Shown: in pieces, positions 5,636-5,700 of the stretch
How positions within the stretch are numbered: position 1 is the first letter of the stretch
How the letters are laid out: the number at the start of each line of letters is the position of its first letter
From: an uncultured Bacilli bacterium
Lineage (GTDB): Bacteria; Bacillota_I; Bacilli_A; RFN20; CAG-288
Direction: 5' to 3'
DNA: 5,700 nucleotides
Assembly: GCA_948525355.1 (NCBI GenBank)
Contig: CAOSOP010000081.1
Coordinates: 1 to 5,700, forward strand
Made by a program: the position numbers and the translations under genes
Notes under the pieces: generated by a model
The model's input: the letters and a program-made list of their open reading frames with translations, nothing else
Told to the model about the DNA's origin: nothing
The model's database searches: none

Positions 5636-5700
5636 CTTTGTTTGCTTCGCCTTTTTGCGGCTTGATTTCCGGCCAAATTTCGGGGTATTTTTCGATGTTT
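5636..5700 (-). other. Right flank, possibly the end of an interrupted upstream gene
   Basis: The last 60 bases are 43% G+C (26 of 60). On the minus strand one frame reads IEKYPEIWPEIKPQKGEANK, a hydrophilic, protein-like stretch with no stop, and it stays open through the promoter region into the solute-binding protein frame. It may be part of a different gene cut at about 5636. I cannot name it, and 60 bases are too few to prove coding. Confidence 0.25.

Noticed and set aside
5636..5665. Rho-independent terminator in the right flank (CTTCGCC followed by T5)
   Set aside because: The possible stem is short and mismatched and the T-run is broken by GCGGC, so it does not form a credible hairpin plus U-tract.

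Overview
The window is one minus-strand operon, read from about 5540 down to 72. It is very AT-rich (about 30% G+C by eye) and uses ordinary codons: TGG encodes Trp, and TGA and TAA are used as stops. AT richness, AGGA/GAGG Shine-Dalgarno sites and the look of the proteins suggest a low-GC Firmicute, perhaps Erysipelotrichia or a relative. The nearest relatives I recall of the winged-helix/LicC-like protein come from gut Firmicutes. The taxonomy is inference only.

Layout in transcription order: a promoter with an upstream palindrome (5547-5599); a lipoprotein solute-binding protein (5519-4512); an ABC ATPase (4512-3754); a two-domain, 12-helix ABC permease that runs in frame, with no stop, into a winged-helix plus LicC-type cytidylyltransferase (3757-1199, junction near 2134); and an opine-dehydrogenase-family oxidoreductase (1202-72). 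Neighbouring genes overlap by 1 or 4 bases, so the genes are translationally coupled and should be made together. No stretch above 300 bases lacks a gene. There is no visible tRNA, rRNA, CRISPR array, transposase or terminator.

How the parts may work together: the three transporter proteins form an importer of the Fe3+/spermidine/2-aminoethylphosphonate class (solute-binding protein, ATPase, fused double permease). An aminophosphonate or phosphocholine-like small molecule is the best substrate guess, because the next enzyme belongs to the family that activates phosphocholine (LicC) or 2-aminoethylphosphonate (PntC) with CTP. The last gene belongs to a family that reductively joins an amine to a 2-oxoacid. 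Import, CTP activation and reductive amine modification is therefore a coherent but untested pathway idea.

The first ~58 bases (65% G+C) and the last ~60 bases (43% G+C) differ sharply from the operon. The changes coincide with a weak inverted repeat at 59-71 and 5623-5635. The operon may be a transferred cassette, or the ends may be assembly joins. The sequence alone cannot decide.
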